A stretch of 64,000 bases of DNA from Eublepharis macularius (lineage: Eukaryota > Chordata > Lepidosauria > Squamata > Eublepharidae), in NCBI RefSeq assembly GCF_028583425.1, contig NC_072805.1, forward strand, positions 13,278,001 to 13,342,000. The letters run 5' to 3'. Positions 1-40,258 of the stretch are shown one piece after another; positions within the stretch are counted from its first letter, which is position 1; each line of letters starts with the position of its first letter. The notes below the pieces were generated by a model. It worked only from the letters and a program-made list of their open reading frames with translations, was not told the origin of the DNA and ran no database searches. Made by a program: the position numbers and the translations under genes.

Positions 1-644
1 TGCCCCCTAGCCCTTTCCAGCAACACTGAAAAAGCCCCATCGTCCTCCTGAGTACGACTGGAGAAGGGGATCAGCACTGCATGCCCAAGGCACTCCAAGC
101 ACCTGTGAATAACTAAGGACAAGCTCTTCTCTTTAGGCACAGAGATGAATGATCATCCCGTATCCTTTTATTAAAGCATCCTCCTGAATGGCTACAGCTC
201 TACTACAACCCAAAGTCAGGGGCCAGACATATCCCTTTCCCCTTTGGGTGGGAGGCAACATCCTGCCAACCATAAATTTGGGGCTGACTGTCAAGTCCGT
301 CCTTACTTTGTAGACCCTTGGGATTACACTCACACCCCGACCTCAGTATCTGGTCTGAAGCAAGTCATATGCAGACCACCAGGAATTTTAAAACCTACAG
401 GGAACCCAGGTTTCCAGCAGCTGCCCCAGCTCTTCCACTAGCTACTCATCCCCTCATTTCCCCCATGACAGGATGCAGGAATGCAGGGCTTCCTTCTCTT
501 ACTCTTCCACTTCCCCCACACTAACAATCACCAGATTTGAAGGAGGGGAGTCCTAAGGGCAGCTAAGGGTGTACGTATGCTTGCAGAATGCCAAACTGGA
601 ACATTCGACACAGCCAGATAAGGAAATTAAGAGATTTTCCTTAC
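1..644. other. SF3B3 intron, left window edge
   Basis: This stretch lies downstream, in SF3B3 orientation, of the exon ending at 645. I looked on the minus strand for the next expected SF3B3 exon (the acidic segment following the GNHYLYQ region of the protein) and did not find it, so it must lie beyond the left edge. No other gene, RNA or clear repeat is visible. Confidence 0.6.
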
Positions 645-3600
645 TGGTTGCCAAACTCAGAAGCGACAAAGAGGAAGCCCGTTTTCAAGACACACATGGC
701 AGCAGCAACAGGAACGGTGTCAAAGTACTTCAGTCGAATCTCTGTGACCTGCAACAACCACCACCGCCAAGATGTTATTGTGTGAGTCAAATAGGATTGG
801 CTCAGTCAAGCGATCTAGATTCTCTCCCACTCAAACCCCAGCAAAAGGCTTGTCCAGACTCACCATGTCCTCATCAGTCTCCAAAGTGATTTTGAAGATA
901 TCACCTTGCTCTGTCTGAGCCAGGAAAAAGAACATGGACTTGGTCTTGTGTGTAGCAGAGCAGACAAAGATCATGCCTCTTTCAGGGTCGTCCAGGTCAT
1001 TCTGTCACAGGGAACATGGCATCAGGCACCAAAAGGCAAAAAGCAGCCTGACTGTATCGTTGCTCAAAGCTGCCTGCCACGCTAACACTTTGGGTGAGGG
1101 ACTTATTCTCACCACCTCCCCATCCTTCTTCCTGGCAGAATCCAGCTCTTACTGCAGTCGCCAAACACTTTCTCCAGGACGACTTTACTCTTATTTAATT
1201 TTTCTACCAAGCTCCTTTCCCTCCAGTACTTTTCTTTAGCATTACTGGGAGATCAACCACTGCCCAATCATCTTTGAGGTACTTGGTTTCCTCTTAACTA
1301 ATTCTCCTTATATCAACCAAGCAAGTCACTGAATCCTACTATGTATTCCTTTTGAACATCTCCAAAATTTCTCTCTCTCTGTACCATTTTGCTGGCTTCT
1401 TTCTTTCTTCCCATTAGATGCAAGACTCCTCTGGCAACCTCATCTTTCACCCACCACGGCCAATGTTTTCACTCTTTGTACTAGCTCTGCACATACTCCA
1501 CATCAAGATCAAGCATCTAGTCCTTTCACTTTATAAAAACTGTCCATCCGTCACCAGTACCTCCCCACTCTCCTCACATCCCCCTTCCTCACTCCACTTG
1601 TGCCACAAAAACTCATCTCCTGCTGCTTACCCCCCCCCTTTTGACTTCTCTTACTCTAATTTGTGTACCTCTCTGGCATGAAACTATCCTCACTTCTGCA
1701 AGACTCTCATGCAAGCGTTCAGGAACACTTCTCAGTAAACTTTCGCTTCCAATGCAACTGTTTTATGGCAGCTCGATCAGAAGGGAATGTCATCTCCACG
1801 GCAAACTTCAGAGAAGAGACATAACCTCATCACATCAGGCTGCTGCCTATTCCCAAAGATGCAAACTCATCTGTGCTGCAGATGTGAGCAGCTCCTCCAT
1901 CCTTATGGGAGCTAAAGCCACTGTCATAAGACCTTCTGCTTAAACCTCAGATGTGGCTGCTTTCCCAGGGGAGAACGTGAGCCAGGATTAAGCAAGATCA
2001 GCTACTCAGATGCACCCTCCCCTTTACCCACAGCTCTTTAAGAACTTCTACCTGCAGAAAGGATTGAGACCTGCCCAAGCCCTTTTATTATTAAGGGCCA
2101 GCTGAGTTGTGCAATGACAGACTGGAATTTATTGCACATGCCATATTGAGGAAGACTGGGTACATGTATTTTAATAAAGTATTAAAGACCTCTCTTCAAC
2201 TAACTAGACATCAGCAAATGGAAGCTTTAGATACATTTTCAATGCAGTTTCAGATTCCAGAGAGGTTTTTTTTATTAAGAGCATAATGATCAGAGGAGGA
2301 CATCATGGACACTCCACACTCTGAGTCAACTTGTCGTGTCTGTCTGTCTACATACATGCCATGATTGTGTTGCTGACACTTGTCATTGACTACTGTTGCC
2401 ATTATGATAAAGCCAGGCTGCTGTGTATTAATTTATATGCACTCTGTCTCTCTCTCTTCCTGCATAACTGTAGTGCAGATGTTACTGAGGACCTAAGCAA
2501 GGGCCTCTCCCTTATCTTAGAGAAATATGCACGTCTTGGCTAGCCGTAACCTTGAAGTGTCTAAACGCCAGTTTCAGCTACTCTCCCCAGATGCTGGGAA
2601 TCGTTGTTGTCTGATTCATAGTCATAACTAAGTTGGTTCTCGCAGAACTTATGTAAGCTTGCGCGCCAAAACTCTAACAGTTGTTTGAAGCACGGGAAAA
2701 TGAAGTATAATAGAGATTGCCTGATCCGAATTGTCACTTCTGTCAAACTCCATGATGGAGTGCAGACCTGAACTGTATGGATTCTAATAAAGCTAGTACT
2801 TATGGAACCAACATGTGTTCACTACAGAGGGACTTGAGGGATCCACCTGCCAGGGACTGACACAACTCACAAACCAGTGAAGAAAGTGAAGGATTGGTAA
2901 GATGAGGTGCAGACAGAGGCATACAGGAGACACGAACCCCCAATGCCGCAACTAAGGGTTCCAAGGTATATTTGTGAGCAAAAACTGAATCTATTACTTT
3001 AGGCTTTCTGCACTTTTCGGTTCATGTGTGTGTCAGAATGCATAGCATACAAATTTCCCAATTTCTTTCTTCCAACTGCCTAGAGATTGTCTAAGAGATT
3101 CTTACCCTTCTCCTAGGAATAGGACATCGAATATCTGGTTGGTCACCAAAGTTTTTGTAGGTGATGTAATTTTCAGAACAAATGAGCACCCCGCTGGGAC
3201 CATCAGAACCTCCAGGGACTAAAAAACATTTAACGTTTTATGAGAAATCAACTGAAAGCTCCTGTTGATCACTCACAGAATTAGAAAAAGTTTTTTTTAT
3301 ACTAGAAAGGGGAGGGGGAAAACATAAAGGAGCGAGGGTTTAACAGAAAATATTTTCTCTTCAGCCACATTTAAACAGCTAGGTAAGCCAGCCTGAGGAC
3401 CACCCCCCCCCTCCTTCCAAACTCTGCTCGTGTCCCAGACTCATAAGCAGCTTTTCTTCCCCTCATGGAAAAATATGGAAATCTGGGAGACCACTGAAGA
3501 AATATTTTTGTGTATACTTCAATTCTTCCCCAAATGTCCATTTTTCCAGGGGGAGAAAAAAAATTTCATCACTGTTCCAAACATTTCCTAAAATTTTACA

Positions 3601-6600
3601 TCTCTACTCCAATATCAAATCAAGTATGATCAAAGCATGAAATTATCACCAGCAATTTTGGCTTATTGGAAAAGGTGGTACCTGTTATAAGGAAGTTGCC
3701 ATGTTCCTCCAAGGGTTCACTGTATTTCCTGACCACGTGGTTCAATCCCAGATCTAACTCATAAAATGTCAATGTCTGCTGGGTATTGGCTGCTGCTTCT
3801 CCTGTGGGATCATTGTCAGCTTCCTAGAGAATTTTAAAAATCAGCTAGAAATCAATTTCACCGTTTGACTAAGAGACAGGAACACTTGAAATCTACATAA
3901 ACTTAAAAACATACATATGTAACAAACACACACACAACAGATAAGCCTGAATAAGAGATCTCCTCCAATGTAACACTCACCCCTTCACCCAATGAAAGCA
4001 CCAGCTGCCTTCATACAAGCACACCTAGGCTCCCATCATTCCCAAAGCTGCCTACCTGTTAATGCCCTTCGTGGCCAAGAATGGCAGCTCCCAAAATAAT
4101 GCACTGAGCTTCTGCTAAGACCCTCAAAAGCATTATGGAGATGTTCTCCTCTCCTATGACACATGCTTCAGAGCTCTGCTGTTTCCTCAGGGGCTGCTGT
4201 CACTTGATGCTCTTCTGGTCAAGAAAAGAATGGAGCAGAGACAGAGCAGAGAGGAGGAGGAGGAGGAGAGGGGGACTCCCCCCAACACACACCTTATTTT
4301 GAAGGCTGTACTAAACTTCCTGGCATCTGTTGCTACTGAACTTGGTGGTGTAGCAAGGCTCTGTGTTCAGGTATGCAATCTGATTCCCCCCTCCCTATCT
4401 AGCTTCAACTTGCAGTTAGCAACTAGAGAATCCTACAGCTCTCAACTTTGCAAGCCATACACATCCTTCTCTCCTCCTCACCTCAAAAAGGCCATGTTGA
4501 ATTCTTAACCTCTCTAAACGTTGCCAGAAATATAATATATAACACACGTTAAGAACTCTTGTGTGAGATGATTCTCTGCCCCACAGATGTTTAGTCACGT
4601 AACGTGAGTATCACAAAAACAAGCATCCCAAGGAAAATCCCTTGATCTCAAGGTTCATAAAATGTCTATCAATCTCACTTCTATCCTGCTCTTCCTAAAA
4701 GCTCAGGCATGCACATGGTTCTCCACACTGCCATTTCACAGTGCCGCACAACAACCCTGCACAGAGGGTTAGGCTGACAAAGGAGCACCTGGCCAAAGGT
4801 CATCCAGTAAGCTTCATGGCAGAAGAGGGATTGGAACCCTGGTCTCTCTGGTCCGACACACTAATGGCTTTTTCCACTGTAACACCTCTCTTCACGAAGA
4901 CCTACCACAAGCCTTAAGGTCAAGCTGCTACTGCAAACTCAAGCTGTGTGCTCACTTAATAAAAGGGTATTTTGCTATTAGAAGGGCAATCATCAGAAAG
5001 TCAAGTTTACCGATACCTATTTTACAGGATTAAAGAAACATTATTAACAACAACTAGCATACAAAAAGATGCATGAGTAGTCTAATAATGAAAATCTTGG
5101 ACAATTAACATGCAAAGATGGAACAAAGTTTTTCTAAGTAATAGTTGCACGTAAGACAAGACGAACAGAGCAGACAAACATTTGGCTAAGTTGTACTAAT
5201 TGAGAGACCATCTTCTTAGTACCTCGTAATCCATTTCCAGGCAAGCAAACATGGGATTTTCAAACCCAACATCTACTCCAACTACATGGTAAACTAAGGT
5301 GTTCGCCTTGTGGGCTTCTAATGGAGAAGAAATGGTGAGTCGAGCCGCGGCATCTCTGTTCAGGATATAAACTAATTTCTGTTTCTCAATGGCACCTACA
5401 GTCAAAAAAAAAAGGAAACATTACCTTCCACACCAGGAGTTCTGCATGCCCGAGTGGCAAACTAGCTATGCAAATAAGCACGGCCCCAAACTAACAGTAA
5501 GAAGGGCAGCCTGCAAGCCCTGCAACCCTCTGCAGAATGACACAGCACCACCATTTCTCTAAGGCTAGACAGAATGAGCGCTATTCACATGCAGTCACCA
5601 GAGGGCAACCCTGTGTAAAGGAAGGGCAGTGTTCTGTTGCTCACATACGTACCCCCGTTCTCATGGCAAGCAGGTACTTCCTTAGCCTAATTATTATACC
5701 ATCACAAGAGGCTCATTATAAACTTAAGCTAAAGGGACAGCTTTTATAAGCCACTTTTATTGTTAACACTTAATTGCACGCTCCCATTCATTCATTTTAT
5801 TTGATTCCTTCTTTGCATCTACCACTCGGCTTTTCTGCTAAGTATTGTCTTTTTGGCAGATGCATACAAATGGAAAACCTGTACTTACAATGTGAACCTG
5901 ATCAGAAATGGATCCAATGTCTTCACGGAGTATTTCAGAGAAGAGACATGAATACCTAATCATCATTTCAGGCCAAGGGAAACTGACTGCACCAAATGGA
6001 TGGAACTCAATTGCCTCTCTTCCAACTGGAGCCAGGCTGTCTTTTTTACTTTTAAGCCACTGGATCTAGCTCAGTTTACACAACCCAAGCTAAGACTACA
6101 ATTGCAGAAGCATGCACCGTAAGGAAATAAGGAAGTATTCAGAATTACAACTGGCTTCAAAGTTCTTCGTCACACTGGCTGGTTGAGAACACGTCCAGTT
6201 TGCATTGCACAGTAGCTAACAGCAAGTTAGGAAACCAGTGATTAAAACATCACTGCAGCCACCAGCAGATTAATTGGGTTCGGAAAAGCCAATCTTCCCA
6301 AGCCCCATCCTGGTGCAATATGGGTAAAATACTTCCTCAATAGCTCCTTGACCATGTTTTCAGCCTTCCGCTCATTAATTTTGTGCCTACTTACTGATCA
6401 TGACAGCTCGTCCCTTAGGATCCACAGCCAAGTACTGGCCAGGGACAATTCTGCGACAGCCACTCTTGCCAAAGGTTTCCTGGTGAATCTTCTCAAACAC
6501 ATTTTTAGAGGGCTGGTATTCCAGGATAACAATGCGTCCTGAATCACTGCCCACCACAATATAGTCTTTGGTTCCTCCAGTTAACCTGAAGGCCATAAGG

Positions 6601-7681
6601 GAACGGATGATTCCAAACACTTCTACCGTCAGCAAGGTATGAACCTTTCCAGTGTTTGGATCAGGGCGAAGTAATTCCAAGATCTTCCCTCGAGAAACGA
6701 CAATCTCTTGCTGTTTGGTACCTACAGGGAACAAAGAAAAGCTAATTAGTAACTAAAGACAAAGAGGACTGCCATGAGGAAGGAGCATCAGAAGGCATCA
6801 GTGCTTGACATCTAAGGACCTCACTGTTCACACTGCACATGAGTTCCAAGGCACCCAACAGACTGGGAGCCTCTCTGCACGAGACATCTTACACGAGAAT
6901 GCTCAAGCGTGGGGAGATGCAATGCTAGCCACATAGTTTAAAAAGACAGAGCCAAAGGCTCGATCAATTTCACCTCTCTACAGAGTTGCAAAGATAGCTC
7001 CTCAGAGGGTTTGTTAATTTCCCCTTTGCCTCCCCAAAGGCCCTGTCGATTTCACCTCCCCATCAGGGAAGAGAAGAGGAAATTAACAAACATTCTGAAG
7101 AGCCATCTTTGCAGCCTCTGTAGAGAAGTGAAATTGACAGAGCCTCAGACTTTATTTTTAAACTATACTTCCTGGCTAATACTGCATCTCTCTACACTCG
7201 AGCGTTCTCGTGTAAGACGTTTTCATTACTGCAAGAGACAAAACAGAGAACATAAGAACAGCTGTTCTCTAATTACAAGGCAGGCCTGAGCAGACCAGAA
7301 ATCAGGACGTCACATTCCTGAACTTGTGGCTGGTGGTCCTCTAAACAACCACATGACTTTTGAAGAGCATTTTGCTCCAGCATCCTAATGCATCAAATAC
7401 TCTCAATCTCCTATTCCACAAGCCAGCAAACCCCCGTGTGGTGCCGATGTGTTCCCTGGCATCCATTTCTTGTCCCCTTCCGCTCTCCTCCTTTTGACAT
7501 CACTGCTGCTTTAAGAATAATGACAATATACAGCTTTAGAAAACACAAACACTGTAACATTAAGCCCAGTACCTGAAAAGTTGCCATGGATAGCATAGCT
7601 GATACCAGTGGCTCGCTGCAAAGTCAGATTGTAAAGGAACATGGTGGCGACAGATTATGGATTCACCTGACCTCAGTCCAC
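645..7681 (-). CDS. SF3B3: SF3B3 (SAP130), 5' part of gene
   Basis: Splicing factor 3b subunit 3 is a nuclear, DDB1-like beta-propeller protein of the SF3b complex in U2 snRNP, which helps recognise the branch site; it is also known in SAGA-type complexes. Exons read on the minus strand: 7681-7573 (5'UTR to 7643, ATG at 7642-7640 in the context GCCACCATG), 6721-6395, 5395-5223, 3823-3682, 3218-3106, 1001-864 and 748-645. All boundaries are GT-AG and phases run continuously for 1067 coding bases, about 355 of roughly 1217 residues. The translation begins [15 protein letters not shown], includes [31 protein letters not shown] and [17 protein letters not shown], and ends SEFGNH; it is nearly identical to the mammalian protein as I remember it. 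No disabling change is seen. Remaining exons lie left of the window. A non-coding first exon is expected near 9.5-10 kb but could not be placed. Confidence 0.96.
1002..3105. other. SF3B3 intron without recognised elements
   Basis: A 2.1 kb intron between the SF3B3 exons ending at 3106 and starting at 1001. It is AT-rich with short pyrimidine-rich stretches. I see no conserved coding block, RNA gene or clearly classifiable repeat. Confidence 0.5.
4740..4891 (-). repeat. tRNA-derived SINE, minus orientation
   Basis: Read on the minus strand, this begins with a tRNA-like head (a B-box-like GGTTCCAATCCC around 4830-4841) and runs into a body meaning 'aaggtcatccagtaagcttcatggcagaag' on the plus strand in shorthand, the hallmark of a very common reptile SINE family also present at 28,415-28,870, 32,310-32,585 and 34,060-34,258. 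It lies within an SF3B3 intron. Confidence 0.6.
6884..7219. mobile_element. Foldback (palindromic) non-autonomous DNA element
   Basis: The left arm (about 6884-7025) and right arm (about 7076-7219) are imperfect reverse complements over roughly 140 bases. The outer end ACATCTTACACGAGAA on the left matches the reverse complement of GTTCTCGTGTAAGACGT on the right, and inner segments such as TTTGTTAATTTCC pair with GGAAATTAACAAA. There is a short central spacer and no coding capacity. This resembles a foldback MITE within an SF3B3 intron. I could not fix a target-site duplication. Confidence 0.7.
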
Positions 7682-8514
7682 CTGGTAGAAACAAAAACAT
7701 CGAACAGTTCTACATATTTTATGCGAAAAGTACTCACAATCTTAGATAAATGCACATTAGCTCAAAAATATTTCAGGGTTTGGCTCACAGGAATGTTTCC
7801 AAGTCTAAAAAGTCAAAATAAGATGCTCTTTCCCAGTCCTGCGCAGTAAAATGGTTATGCAAGGTTAGCCCGTTGTTAAAAGTAGAAATGATCATATCAA
7901 AGGAAGCAAAGTTTTCCTGAAAGGGCTGAGCAGGACTCCAAATAGCTTTAGGAGCTCAATGATCAGAAAAACTGGAAGAGTCCTGCTTCTGAGCTTACAA
8001 CAAAAACCAAGCTTTAAAAAACCTTACAGAAACACTTGACCTCTGCTAACATTAGTTTTTATGACCATCTCCCACCAGTCTTTTGCAGCTCTTAAGATTT
8101 ATTTGCTATTGATTTTGTTTTATTTATTTTCACTTACGGTCTACCTTTCTCACTGAGGCACACGGCAGATTGATTACACATATGATAAAACTATTCAGTT
8201 AATCAATAACCAGGCCACAACATCTGAATGATAACAATATTTGAATCTAACAGCAAAGACAGGAAAGCAAAACAAAACTATTCAATCAGCAAATGGGTTA
8301 CAAAATATAACAAGAGAATTTGGGTCTAACAGCAAAGATTCGTAGTAAAACAAAATGCAGTGAAGCTGGGATTCACGAACTGGAAGGAAAAAAACAGCAT
8401 CCATAATAGGAGTCACCGCCTAAATAAATCCATGAAAAACAGTCTCAACAACATTACGTTTTAAGCAAAAATAATTCTCTTAGGACCATTTGAAAAATCA
8501 TCAGGTACGTGTGG

Positions 8515-8730
8515 ATGAACTAGGCTCTGGAAAGATCTAGGTTCAAATTCCCATTCATTCTTGCACCTTGTTGGGGGAACTTGGAAAGACCCTCTTGTTC
8601 ATCAGTCTAAACTATCTCACAGGGTCATCACCAGAATAAAATGGAGGAAACAATCTGCATACTGCCCTGAGCTTCGGAGGGAAAGCAGAATGAAAGTGTA
8701 ATTAAACACAGTGCTATTTTTTAAAAAAAA
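8515..8730 (+). repeat. Degenerate tRNA-derived SINE
   Basis: A B-box-like GGTTCAAATTCCC near 8550 is followed by the body segment around 8615-8690 (tctcacagggtcatcaccag, then 'aaaatggaggaa') typical of the reptile tRNA-SINE family. A related copy is seen at 12,716-12,912. Confidence 0.55.
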
Positions 8731-8744
8731 TACCACTGTGCCCT

Positions 8745-8965
8745 CCTGATTTAGTTTGTCATCAGGTGGATGGTCACCCTGCCCCACAGGCCCTGATATT
8801 TAGAAAAGGGGGATGCACTGTGTGTGCTCAGCTGATGTTGAATGTAACTGTAACTGCTACCATTGTTTTAGTCTTATGTTATACTATTATGTTGTGCTCC
8901 ACTCTGAGTCTGCTTGCAGAGACAGCATACTAAAAGTTTAATAAATTAATAAATAAAATAAAAAG
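8745..8965 (+). repeat. LINE 3' end with AATA-rich tail
   Basis: The segment ends in a run of AATAAA-like repeats (8938-8964) preceded by a short conserved 3' motif like those seen at the ends of L2/CR1-type elements. No open reading frame remains. Family assignment is uncertain. Confidence 0.4.
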
Positions 8966-9479
8966 TGTTAGTATTCCGATATAAAGTTACACCAATTTCC
9001 ACCTGCAGGACTTAGCTCCCCCCTAAAAGGTGCCAGTCATACCCCCATACTCCAGAAAGTCCGGCTTAAACAAGTATTTAAAAATACATTCTAATTTCAT
9101 TCTACACCAGAGCAGATTGTGAACCTGGAAGGGGCGGGGGCAAAAAAATATTGGGCAGGAGTGCTCACAGCCCAGGGGCAGCCACTCGAAGGGGGGAGTG
9201 GGGATGCATTCAAAGCATTCTCCAAGGCATCCACTGCCGGGAGCAGCAACTACAAGGGCAATCTTAAGAAGAGCGATTCCAGCCTAAGCCAAATGAAACC
9301 AATGAGCTTAGACTGGAGTAACAATCAATAGCGCAGTAGGGTTGCCAACTCCGGTCTGGGGAATTCATACGGATTTGGGGACGGAGTCTGCAGCGGGAGA
9401 AATCCGGTGAGCTCTGTGACCGAATTCCCCTGGAGGCTGCCAGGCCCTTCAGGCACGCGTTTGGGGAAGAAGCCGCAGT

Positions 9480-10049
9480 GAACTCCGCGAGGTTTACTTT
9501 CCAGCAATGGGCTCGGGCGCCGCGGCCAGCAATACAGACCCTCTTTCTCTGCACGGAGGCGCAGGCCGCACGTGGGCCCGCAGCAGGGCCTCGCTTCTTC
9601 CCGCTCTGGCGTCGCTCAGTAACGGCCGCCAGCGCTGATCTCTCTGCAAGCCGCGGGCCTTGCCGCCCCCTTCGGCCCTGCCGGAGATCCCGACTCCGCC
9701 GGCGGGGACTCTGGCGGCGTTCCCCGCAAGAGCGGCGCGGATGGCAGCGGATCCTGTTCCCCGAGACCTCGCCGCCGCCACAGCCCGCGCTCAGACGCCC
9801 GCCATCGCCTCAGCCAGCTCCGGGTCCTTCCACACACCGCGCGCGCAACGCAGGCTGCCCGTCGCGATGCCTGAGCGCCCACAGCGCCCGCGCTCAAACG
9901 CGCCGGCTCGCCTGCCTCAGCACGGAGTAGCTCTAGGAATTTCCTCTCTATCGCCTCGGCATGAAACGCGACGTCGCCTCCTCGAGGCTCTGCTTAGGGC
10001 ACCGCCTCTTTTGCCTTCAAATCCAAGGGCCCGGATGTGATGTGCTAAG

Positions 10050-10060
<11 letters not shown>
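9480..10060. promoter_or_regulatory. CpG-rich bidirectional SF3B3/COG4 promoter
   Basis: A GC-rich, CpG-dense block separates the 5' side of SF3B3 (minus) from the COG4 start codon at 10,050 (plus). No TATA box is evident. The sequence AAGATGGCGGC at 10,047-10,057 overlaps the COG4 ATG and matches the YY1 consensus often found just downstream of TATA-less starts. A GACGTC core lies near 9970. The two genes are also divergent neighbours in mammals. Transcription start sites are not determined from sequence alone. Several open frames of 90-150 codons here are what GC-rich DNA gives by chance. Confidence 0.8.
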
Positions 10061-37451
<27,391 letters not shown>

Positions 37452-37641
37452 GCACCTGAACTCTCTCTGCAGGGCCTGAAGCCTCTTTGTGTCGTACCTG
37501 CTACTGGGAAGGTTAAAGAGGGTGAGCAGCTGAAGTGGTCATTGGGAGGCCCAGTGGATTCCCTGTTCCTTAAGAGAAATTGAGGACTTCTGCTTTTGGA
37601 CATTTTCATACTGTGAAGCTCAGATATTCTCTAGAGAATAC

Positions 37642-37647
37642 ATTAAA
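37642..37647 (+). terminator. Candidate COG4 poly(A) signal ATTAAA
   Basis: ATTAAA lies about 190 bases after the COG4 stop codon and is followed by T/GT-richer sequence at 37,660-37,720. It is the first reasonable poly(A) hexamer after the stop. A longer 3'UTR cannot be excluded. Confidence 0.5.
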
Positions 37648-38159
37648 GAACCATTCTGTTGGATTTCTGCCTGGGTCAGCTGTCTGTTAACATGCATGCT
37701 ACTGTGTCCATGCTGTGGCTGCCATACCAGCTGCACAGAAGCGCCTTGGCCTGCTTCTCTGCGTTTGCATTTTAGGGTTGGTGAGCTAACAGCCACCATT
37801 TGCATGAGGGAAAGGGCTCATGTTTGGGCACAGAGGCCACATGGGTTGCACTAACAGCATCTTTGAGATGGCGCCTTCATGTGAGATACCCTCATTTTCT
37901 GCAGGGATTTTAATTGGTCAAGCCAGCCATGATTTTCTGCCCTCTCACCAATATCATCCCTCCATCTTTCACTGGCTGCTGATTGGCTCTACCTCAGCTG
38001 GCTTATTTCTTTATAAAAATACACACCTGCCACCAGGGGGTTCTTCATTTGCAAAGTAGCAATTGGCAGTAGGAATGTAGTTTCCCTTCAGACTCATTTT
38101 TCAGTACCAAAGGGCTCAGGCAAGTTCGATTGGGAGTAGAGGAAACTATTAGGGTTTCT

Positions 38160-38330
38160 CTGAATCTGGGCCATGGCTCAATGACTGAGCATCTGTTTTG
38201 AATGTGCAAAGTCCCCAGTTCCGTCCCCAAAAGGGTTTTGGGTAGCCAGACTACTAAAAAGGCTTTCTCTGCCTGAAATCCTAGAGAGCCACTTGCACTC
38301 AGATTACACTGTCCTGGCCTACACAGAGCA
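38160..38330 (+). repeat. tRNA-derived SINE
   Basis: It has an A-box-like stretch (TGGCTCAATGACTGAGCATC), a B-box-like stretch (CCAGTTCCGTCCCC) and the body motif 'gaaatcctagagagccactt'. Same family as 62,640-62,860. Confidence 0.7.
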
Positions 38331-38630
38331 ATGACCTCCCTGGATTACAGGTATCTGCAGATGTTCCAGAGCATCCTGATGTATAAACTGCATGTCAGTT
38401 TCTCCCACAGTAGCAAATGGGTGACAAAGCCCATCTACAGAGACATGGGAAGGGCAGAGAACTGTTCACCCACCTCTTCCTCAGATCGGGGCCTTAAGAA
38501 CAATTCTTTCTCCGCTCTCATGAAGAGGTGATGAAGGGAATTTGTGCCTGGCCACCTTCTTTTCGCTCCTATACACACTAAGCTCACTTGGCTGTCATTA
38601 TCATGTGTGGTTAGGGAGACCAGCCAATAG

Positions 38631-38652
38631 TGTGTGTGTGTGTGTGTGTGTG
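38631..38652 (+). repeat. (TG)n microsatellite
   Basis: Eleven TG dinucleotides in the region downstream of COG4. Confidence 0.9.
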
Positions 38653-39483
38653 AATATGATCCACTTTTTATTTCTACCTGAAACCACATTAAAATTGCCT
38701 GAACGTAAGGAAAAAAACCCTTCTCCTGTCATGGCAGAGGAGGTGCTGGCTTTGGTTCCACCCTTTGCTTAAATGAATGCTGCCCCATCTGAGCAGTAAC
38801 CCAATGCAACAGTTCTAAGGCAGCTCTCTACATTGAAGAACTACTGTGAAGTAGGGTAGAGTGAAATCAGAACAAAGTTAATTGAGTGCAATACAAATCT
38901 CTAGATTGGGGAACTAGCCGCCTCAAGCAGTCAAAATAATACTGACCATTCAACAAGTCTCTAACAATCATGAGTCAGATATTCCAAAGTATTCACACTC
39001 TGTGCACTGTACTCCACTCAAGAAGGGGAAGTGAGAGGCCAAAGAGGGCAGAGTAAGCTACCTTTCTGTGCAGGTTCAGGCAAGGGTTCCACATCCCAAA
39101 GCAGGGGTCAGAACTTCCAGGCAGCAGACAATCCAAAGGGGAAGAGGAAACATGGGTCCAGAACAGGAAGCATTTGACAAAGCCAAAAGATGAATGTATG
39201 GCTGGGCACAGCAAGAGCACCACACCGCAGGGTATGTAGCAAGGCAGAGTGGAAGTAGGCTTGAAAGGTGCTGGCCCAATGAGAGGTCAAGTGGCTTGGT
39301 GTATAGAGCTAGAAGCCCCCCCACTCTAGCCCAACTACTGAAACCAGTCAGCTCAAGACCTCCAAGAGTACCTGGGGGACTCTAGTCCATAACATAAGAA
39401 GCCACCTGGTCCCTATGACTGTGTGCACACCTTTGACAAATAAACCAAAAGACAATAAACTAGAAGTAATCACCCTTCATCAA
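38653..39483. other. Intergenic stretch downstream of COG4
   Basis: No conserved coding block or RNA gene is visible. Short open frames on both strands lack family motifs. The 39,000-39,400 part resembles decayed repeat sequence but I cannot classify it. Confidence 0.4.
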
Positions 39484-39625
39484 CATTTATTTATTGCATT
39501 TCTAGGCCGCCTCCCTGTTAGACGGGCTCAGGGCGGTGTAACAACATACAATTTATAACACAGTTTAAAAACAATAAAAATATTATAAATAAACATTAAA
39601 ACACTATTCCACATGCAATAAAATT
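39484..39625 (-). repeat. LINE/SINE 3' tail, minus orientation
   Basis: Plus-strand text 'tttattgcatttctaggccg' and 'gacgggctcagggcggtgta' is the reverse complement of the squamate L2/CR1-type terminus also seen at 24,780-24,840. The element body probably continues to the right, but is too decayed to delimit; 39,626-40,258 shows no gene. Confidence 0.6.
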
Positions 39626-40258
39626 TCTCGATTAGTGGAATAAACATTCTGGCAAGGTCCAAAACACATAGGGCGTTACTGTTCAAACTAAAACCTAACT
39701 AACTAAAATACTACAAATGTATCTCTCTAGTACCCACTAAATCAACTCCAAATTAATAGCTCTCACTAAAGGTACATTAAAAGTCTATTCTTGCCAGTCC
39801 AGGCCAGAGTTTCCATCTGAGAGGCAGACAGAAAAAGAAAATAGGTCTTTCTTGCCAGGCAAGGAGTTCCTCCGTCCTTCAAAAGGCTCACGCCCGCTTG
39901 CCAACAGATGGAAGCAGCAGCCATTTTCAATCCTCAAGAACCAATCAAAATGCTAACCTCAGCCTCAGGTCCACTCTGCATGTATACCTTTGGCAAGTAA
40001 CTCTGGAGACAGGCAGATAAAATTTATAATTGTAGTTTATTAAAGAACATAGGAGAGTATGCAAAGCAGGAATCACTCTTGACAGACATTTAGGCAAGGC
40101 ACCCAAACAAATAAAGCTTAGCTATTCTGAATGCAATCTAAATAATGCAAGCTGGCTATCTGACTTGGTTCCAAAGCTGGTTGTTCTTACCAAGGCATTA
40201 GCCAAGAGTCCATCCATGCCAGCCAGCTCTGTTGGCCAGCCAGTTTGGTGTAGTATAG

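Noticed and set aside
9478-10040. Several 90-150-codon open frames on both strands in the promoter region
   Set aside because: They arise from GC-rich, stop-poor CpG-island sequence and show no conserved protein motif.
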